18,169 nt of DNA. Origin: Methanobacteriaceae archaeon. Lineage in GTDB: Archaea; Methanobacteriota; Methanobacteria; Methanobacteriales; Methanobacteriaceae. Within the stretch, counting starts at the first letter, position 1. Every line of letters begins with the position of its first letter. A model generated the notes under the pieces. The model ran no database searches and was not told where the DNA came from. It saw only the letters and a list, made by a program, of their open reading frames with translations. Both the position numbers and the translations under genes were made by a program. Positions 14,099 to 18,169 of this stretch are shown here, one piece after another. The stretch spans positions 1 to 18,169 of the forward strand of contig WOYJ01000014.1 of assembly GCA_011620845.1 (NCBI GenBank). The letters run 5' to 3'.

Positions 14099-14761
14099 TT
14101 AATATCCATTTTTGCCCAGTATTTTCTTGGGGTTGGTTCTTAAAATTTTATGAACTTCTTTATCTGGAATCCCAGCACCTTTAAGTATCTTACCTGCGGT
14201 TTCATAGGATATTAGGTCTTCTGGGGCGTGTGTATCGGTGTCCATCACCAGGTTAGCTCCTACCTCCAAGGCCACTCGGGCCACGTATCCGTTGGCAAGG
14301 CAGTGCCCCCTTCTGGAACTTATCTCCAGGGCGATATCATTATCACGGGCAATTTCAGCTTCTTCCATGGTTATAAGTCCGGGGTGGGCCAGTATATCAA
14401 TTTCTGGAATGTTAACCGCAGTGAAATTCGTGCCCTCCAGGACTGGTTCCACCAAAGTCTCACCATGGGCTACGATAATTTCTGCACCTAACTTCCTGGC
14501 TTGGACGGCCAGTTTATCAATTACTTCAACTGGTGCATGGGTTATTTCAGCCCCAGGAATAACGTTGATATCCCAGTTATCCCGGATATCAATAATTGCG
14601 TTTATTATTTTCCCCACACTGTCGATGTTAGACGCGTCGACATGGTCGGTTATGGCCACGGCCTCATGATCCAGGACTTGGGCGCGTCTGGCTATTTCTG
14701 ATGGGAGCAGTTCACCATCACTGAATATGCTGTGGGTATGTAAATCTATTCTTTTACTCAT
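14099..14761 (-). CDS. PHP domain phosphoesterase (histidinol-phosphatase-like)
   Basis: A 220-residue protein of the PHP metal-dependent phosphoesterase superfamily. The four PHP motifs are intact: DLHTHSIFSDG (His8, His10, Asp15), ITDH (His40), PGAEITH (Glu72), VAHGE (His99), LAHPG (His126) and DTDTH (Asp176, His178), together forming a likely trinuclear metal site. The C-terminal NPKKILGK helix is usual for histidinol-phosphatase-like members. The substrate is not identifiable; histidinol phosphate is possible, but no his genes are nearby. It starts at ATG with GAGCTGA upstream and is divergent from pantoate kinase. It lies upstream of, and may be cotranscribed with, the 52-residue membrane protein gene. 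Confidence 0.88.
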   Translation of the reverse strand: MSKRIDLHTHSIFSDGELLPSEIARRAQVLDHEAVAITDHVDASNIDSVGKIINAIIDIRDNWDINVIPGAEITHAPVEVIDKLAVQARKLGAEIIVAHGETLVEPVLEGTNFTAVNIPEIDILAHPGLITMEEAEIARDNDIALEISSRRGHCLANGYVARVALEVGANLVMDTDTHAPEDLISYETAGKILKGAGIPDKEVHKILRTNPKKILGKNGY

Positions 14762-14865
14762 TAGAATCAGCTCAAAATTTATTATCAGCTATATTTTAAA
14801 CAATTACTTTAATCGTGCTTATTGTTATATGGTATTCTTGGCATAAATAATAATGGTGATTTTGA

Positions 14866-15753
14866 TTGAAAAGTTCCTTATTCGTTCCTTCACATATAAC
14901 CGGGTTTTTCCAGATTATCCCTGACTTAGATCCCCTGAGAAAGGGTTCCCGGGGTGCAGGGATAGTCCTGGATAAAGGGGTAATAACCGATGTATCCATT
15001 GAAGATGGTAAAGGTGTAGATGTTATAATAAACGGTGAATCAGAATCTAAACTTTCTTCTATAACCTACAAGACTATAGATTTAATTAAAGAGCGATTTC
15101 CAATTGTTGATAAAATTACCATCAACCACGAGTTTCAAGTTCCGGTGGGCAGTGGATTCGGGGTTTCAGCCGCCTGTGCCCTGGGAACATCGTTAGGAAT
15201 TGTAAAAGCCCTTAAACTCCCTTTAACTTATAATAGGGCGGCATCCATAGCCCACCTGGCAGAAATTGAGATGAAAAGTGGTTTAGGTGATGTCATAGCA
15301 GAGATCACCGGCGGACTGGTTATAAGGCTTAAAGAAGGCGCCCCAGGATACGGTAGAACAGATAGGATTCTTCCCGGTCGAAACCGGGGTGATGATGAAT
15401 ATTACATCATCAGCAAGACCCTGGGAGAAATTGAAACATCCACCATAATCGAAGATCCCTACTGGCAGAAGAGAATCAACCAAACCGGTGAAACCCTGCT
15501 GGGTGAACTTCTGGAAAAACCAGATATTCATAACTTCTTTAAACTATCCCGGAGATTTGCAGAGGAAACCTCACTCATGAATTCACAGCTTAAAGAAGTG
15601 GTGGACATACTGGAAGAGGAGACCCTGGGGGCCAGTATGGCTATGCTGGGAAACACGGCATTTGCACTGTCTAAAACACCAGATACGAGTTTAAATGATG
15701 TTATAGTCTCTAAAATTGATGATGTGGGTTGCAGGTTCCTTAAAATTACCTAA
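14866..15753 (+). CDS. Pantoate kinase
   Basis: A 295-residue GHMP-family kinase that phosphorylates pantoate to 4-phosphopantoate, the archaeal replacement for the bacterial PanC/PanK order in coenzyme A synthesis. The N-terminal FVPSHITGFF, the RGAGIVLDKG block, the ATP-binding loop PVGSGFGVSAACALGTSLG (93-111) and the GLGDVIAEITGGLVIR segment are typical of archaeal pantoate kinase. Length fits. The start is TTG: GGTGAT lies five bases upstream of it and no ATG in frame fits better. The partner phosphopantothenate synthetase is not in this window. It ends six bases from the convergent regulator gene. Cytoplasmic. Confidence 0.92.
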   Translation: MKSSLFVPSHITGFFQIIPDLDPLRKGSRGAGIVLDKGVITDVSIEDGKGVDVIINGESESKLSSITYKTIDLIKERFPIVDKITINHEFQVPVGSGFGVSAACALGTSLGIVKALKLPLTYNRAASIAHLAEIEMKSGLGDVIAEITGGLVIRLKEGAPGYGRTDRILPGRNRGDDEYYIISKTLGEIETSTIIEDPYWQKRINQTGETLLGELLEKPDIHNFFKLSRRFAEETSLMNSQLKEVVDILEEETLGASMAMLGNTAFALSKTPDTSLNDVIVSKIDDVGCRFLKIT

Positions 15754-15759
15754 AATAGG

Positions 15760-16554
15760 TTATTTTTTAACATCCTCAACCACGTATTTAATATTTTCAT
15801 CGTCCAGTTTACGGGTTATGATATTGGTCATCTTACCCACGGCAAAGACCAGTACGTTGAGGCCCCTTTTGGCGGCGGCCACGGCTGCCTCTGGGGTTGC
15901 AAATTCAAAATCAGCATGTATACTTAATTTTTCCGCAACCACCCGGGATACGGTTCCCATGATTCCCATGCGGTCGATTTCTTCATTCCTATCCTTCAGG
16001 ACGTCTTTAATTTTTTCCAGATCGGAAGCCCTTGAACCGCCCTGACTGATGGTTGGAAGCTTAATTATAATTACATAGCCGGGATCAAGTTCTATAAGTC
16101 CACTTAACTTGGTGAGTGCCACGTCTTCACCTTTCCCGGCATCGTTCAGCACTTCTGCATGGGCGGGTGTTTCACTGGTGGTGGCATAGAGAACTCCTTT
16201 ATCCATTTCCATCCAGACATCATCACCAGATTTAAGTTCTTCCCGGGCTATGGCTGGCCATATGGATTTATAAACATTCAGGGTATCCAGGACCTGTTCT
16301 GAATACTTTCTAAGGTCCATGGCCTCACGTTTAACCCTTTCAATACCCCTTTTGGTGATCTTGTAGTGGACGTGTCCCTTACCAGTTTCAACCAGACCTT
16401 CATCGACTAAACTTTTGATATTTTCTGAGACGGCCTGGACTGTTATTCCTAGCTCCTCTGCAATGTCTTTCTGACGTAGATGAGGCTCTTGCTTGGCTAT
16501 TTCTGCCAGTATCTGGAAACGGGTGAGTTCACCCTTCTTTTTAAAGACCTTCAT
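15760..16554 (-). CDS. Winged-helix transcriptional regulator (COG1497-like)
   Basis: A 264-residue predicted DNA-binding protein. Residues about 10-75 form a winged helix-turn-helix of MarR/ArsR-like type, with LRQKDIAEELGITVQAVSENIKSL as helix-turn-helix and the KITKRGIERV segment as the wing end. The C-terminal part (about 100-264) is an archaeal-specific domain, found with such regulators in euryarchaea, with VVIIKLPTISQGG-like and MGIMGTVSRVVAEKL segments; it may sense a ligand. Targets are unknown. It converges on pantoate kinase with six bases between stops, and follows the RecJ-like gene by 85 bases. The ATG has a weak GGTTATC upstream. Confidence 0.82.
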   Translation of the reverse strand: MKVFKKKGELTRFQILAEIAKQEPHLRQKDIAEELGITVQAVSENIKSLVDEGLVETGKGHVHYKITKRGIERVKREAMDLRKYSEQVLDTLNVYKSIWPAIAREELKSGDDVWMEMDKGVLYATTSETPAHAEVLNDAGKGEDVALTKLSGLIELDPGYVIIIKLPTISQGGSRASDLEKIKDVLKDRNEEIDRMGIMGTVSRVVAEKLSIHADFEFATPEAAVAAAKRGLNVLVFAVGKMTNIITRKLDDENIKYVVEDVKK

Positions 16555-16639
16555 GATAACCAGCTTTAGTAAAAAAACTTTTTCTAATATTATTAATTTC
16601 TTTAGTTTAAATAATTGTTATTATCAAAAAGGAAAAAAA

Positions 16640-18037
16640 TTAAACCACACCATTCAGGGCACTATCAAATTTCTGCAGGAATTCACCCACCTTTGATTCT
16701 GGAACATAAGCCCCACAGGCCACTGAATGCCCTCCGCCACTGCCTCCCACTTTTTCGGCCACTTTCTTGATCATGTTTCCGAAGTGGATGCCGTCGTAGG
16801 CTAAAAGGCGTGAACAACGCAGCGACACCTTGATACCATCTTTCTGGTCACTTATATCTGTAAGGCCTATGATAGGTTTCCTCCAGTCACCGTAACTTAA
16901 AAGCATCCCGGTTATGGTCCCGATGACTTCACTCTTTATCCCGTTACCTTCGAAGTACTGGAGGTTGTCCAGTTTGTTGATCCGATCCTCTTCCCTCACC
17001 CATTCCATCTTCTGGGCCAGGTATCTCCGGTGTTGCCGGGCCAACTTCTTCATATCCTTTAATGCAACATCTCTATCACCTTTTAACACGTTAAGGGCGA
17101 TCTCATGTCTTTTGTTTCGGCTGCAGGCGTTTACGGCAGTGGAAAATTCACTGGCATCACGTAGTGGGGTGTATAATTTTTCGTTTAAGAATTCATAGGC
17201 ATCTCCAGAGACCAGTTTGGGGATGTGCTTGACGTATCTATGGGGAACTTCCCTGCTTAACAACCTTACCAGTTCAGAGAATATCCTCTGCTTCTCATCC
17301 ATGCTCAAGTCATAGAGAGTCCGTTGTTTACCATCCTTCGTAGTGGGGATTTCCAGTTTCCTCAGGAGTAACATACACTCATTACGATTGTTGGTTATGG
17401 GGAGATTAACATCTCCGAAGTAAGAAAGTGCAATGAAGAGGGGTCTGGTCTGTCTTCCATAGATGGAGAGATCATAGCTGGAATTCACTAGGCCGAGTTT
17501 TACGGCATCCTGGAGTATCTCCTGGTTTAAACCCTGTAATTTGCCTGTAAAACTATCCTGCATATCACCCACAGCACTTAAAACACCCATCCAACTTAAT
17601 TTGTAGAACCCGAAGGTTTTAGCCAGTAAATAGGACATTCCTCCCCCTGATATTTGGTAAGATCCATCGATACCATAGTGATGGGGGTTAAGTTCCAGGA
17701 AATTTCCATTAAACTGGTTATGGCTCCGGAGGGGTGGGTGGTGGTCTAAAATCAGGACTTTGGAGTTTGATGTTGCAAATTTATCCAGGTTCTGCCCTGA
17801 TGCCAGGTCAGAAAAGATGGTGAGCTCATTTTCCGGGCGTAAATCCTCTATCCGGTCTAAACTTATGAATTCGATTTCATGGTCTATTTCAAGCTCATCC
17901 AGTGTTGAGGAGAGAATTGCACCTGCTGATAACCCGTCACAATCGATGTGACTGTATATTTTCACATCTTCAGCATTTTTAACCATGTTGTGTGCTTTAT
18001 CGAATCCTTTCATCATCGTGGATTTTGGATGTTTCAC
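16640..18037 (-). CDS. Archaeal RecJ-like DHH family nuclease
   Basis: A 465-residue DHH-DHHA1 phosphoesterase of the archaeal RecJ/GAN/Cdc45 group. Metal-site motifs in this numbering: SHIDCDG (His30, Asp32, Asp34), the aspartate of FSDLASG (Asp77), LDHHPP (98-100) and SAVGDMQDS (Asp158). The C-terminal DHHA1 domain ends in GGSGGGHSVACGAYVP. All catalytic residues are kept, so it is probably an active 5'-3' exonuclease rather than a Cdc45-like scaffold. Members bind GINS and act at the fork or in repair, so the partnership is inferred. The frame is open to a TTG at 18046, but AGGAG is only one base before it; the GTG at 18037, ten bases after AGGAG, is preferred. The N-terminus differs by three residues. 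Confidence 0.9.
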   Translation of the reverse strand: MKHPKSTMMKGFDKAHNMVKNAEDVKIYSHIDCDGLSAGAILSSTLDELEIDHEIEFISLDRIEDLRPENELTIFSDLASGQNLDKFATSNSKVLILDHHPPLRSHNQFNGNFLELNPHHYGIDGSYQISGGGMSYLLAKTFGFYKLSWMGVLSAVGDMQDSFTGKLQGLNQEILQDAVKLGLVNSSYDLSIYGRQTRPLFIALSYFGDVNLPITNNRNECMLLLRKLEIPTTKDGKQRTLYDLSMDEKQRIFSELVRLLSREVPHRYVKHIPKLVSGDAYEFLNEKLYTPLRDASEFSTAVNACSRNKRHEIALNVLKGDRDVALKDMKKLARQHRRYLAQKMEWVREEDRINKLDNLQYFEGNGIKSEVIGTITGMLLSYGDWRKPIIGLTDISDQKDGIKVSLRCSRLLAYDGIHFGNMIKKVAEKVGGSGGGHSVACGAYVPESKVGEFLQKFDSALNGVV

Positions 18038-18071
18038 CTTGAACAAGCTCCTGTTATAATAAAGATTTCAC

Positions 18072-18080
18072 CATAAAAAT
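18072..18080 (-). promoter_or_regulatory. TATA-like box for the RecJ-like gene
   Basis: On the minus strand this reads TTTTTATGG, 35-43 bases upstream of the chosen GTG. The transcript would start near 18052 with a short leader containing AGGAG. A 14-base palindrome, AACTTAAATAAGTT (18122-18135), lies farther upstream. Confidence 0.3.
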
Positions 18081-18169
18081 AAATGATTAAACTAATAATT
18101 AAACTTATTATTGATTTTATTAACTTAAATAAGTTTCTAAATGAGTTAATTACTTGAATATGGTAATAA

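Noticed and set aside
14099..14761. PHP protein as the RNase P subunit Rpp30
   Set aside because: Rpp30 lacks the full set of PHP metal ligands, while here all of them (DLHTH, TDH, AHG, AHPG, DTH) are present, which fits a phosphoesterase.
1..18169. CRISPR array, tRNA/rRNA genes, insertion sequences or prophage remnants
   Set aside because: I saw no regularly spaced identical repeats with unique spacers, no conserved rRNA blocks or tRNA-like cloverleaf, no transposase or integrase motifs, and no gene out of character with a methanogen core genome.

Overview
The window looks like ordinary chromosomal core sequence of a methanogenic archaeon of the order Methanobacteriales (Methanobacterium or a close relative). 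The evidence is: a separate gene for the C-terminal part of a family B DNA polymerase (the split polymerase known from Methanothermobacter thermautotrophicus), a methanogen marker 4/MtxX gene, archaeal CoA and riboflavin pathway enzymes (pantoate kinase, ArfC-type reductase), HypE, an archaeal RecJ/GAN-type nuclease, ribosomal protein S8e, very AT-rich intergenic DNA with TATA-like boxes, and GGAGG/GGTGA ribosome binding sites.

Layout. 1-3792 is a minus-strand run, read from high to low coordinates: rps8e, then polB2 overlapping it by 20 bases, then a HAD phosphatase, then an AAA ATPase. 3793-4114 is a 322-base divergent promoter region. 4115-5659 carries hypE and an RDD membrane protein, which converges on a small DUF5654 membrane protein across a compact A/T-tract terminator. 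6142-8128 holds two tetrapyrrole genes, cbiC and hemL. 8228-8806 is an unrecognised tail-anchored zinc-ribbon protein. 8943-12606 is a plus-strand series: mtxX, uppS, tatD and a capA-like gene, the last two almost touching. It converges on a carboxymuconolactone decarboxylase family gene across an 8-bp-stem hairpin. 13181-13861 is arfC. Then come a short 52-residue two-helix membrane protein gene and a PHP phosphoesterase (minus), pantoate kinase (plus), a winged-helix regulator (minus) and a RecJ-like DHH nuclease (minus).

The genes serve replication and repair (polB2, RecJ-like), translation (S8e), cofactors (CbiC and HemL for corrinoid/F430/haem-type tetrapyrroles, pantoate kinase for CoA, ArfC for riboflavin and F420 precursors), hydrogenase maturation (HypE) and envelope lipids (UppS). 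I see no insertion sequence, integrase, CRISPR array, toxin-antitoxin pair, tRNA or rRNA, and no sign of recent transfer. No clearly new biological system is visible. The points most worth a second look are the small membrane protein at 13873-14031, the tail-anchored zinc-ribbon protein at 8228-8806, the conserved but uncharacterised AAA ATPase, the PIP box on the split polymerase subunit, and a few short intergenic repeats and palindromes. Start codons of four genes were set from ribosome binding sites; the choices are explained in the entries.
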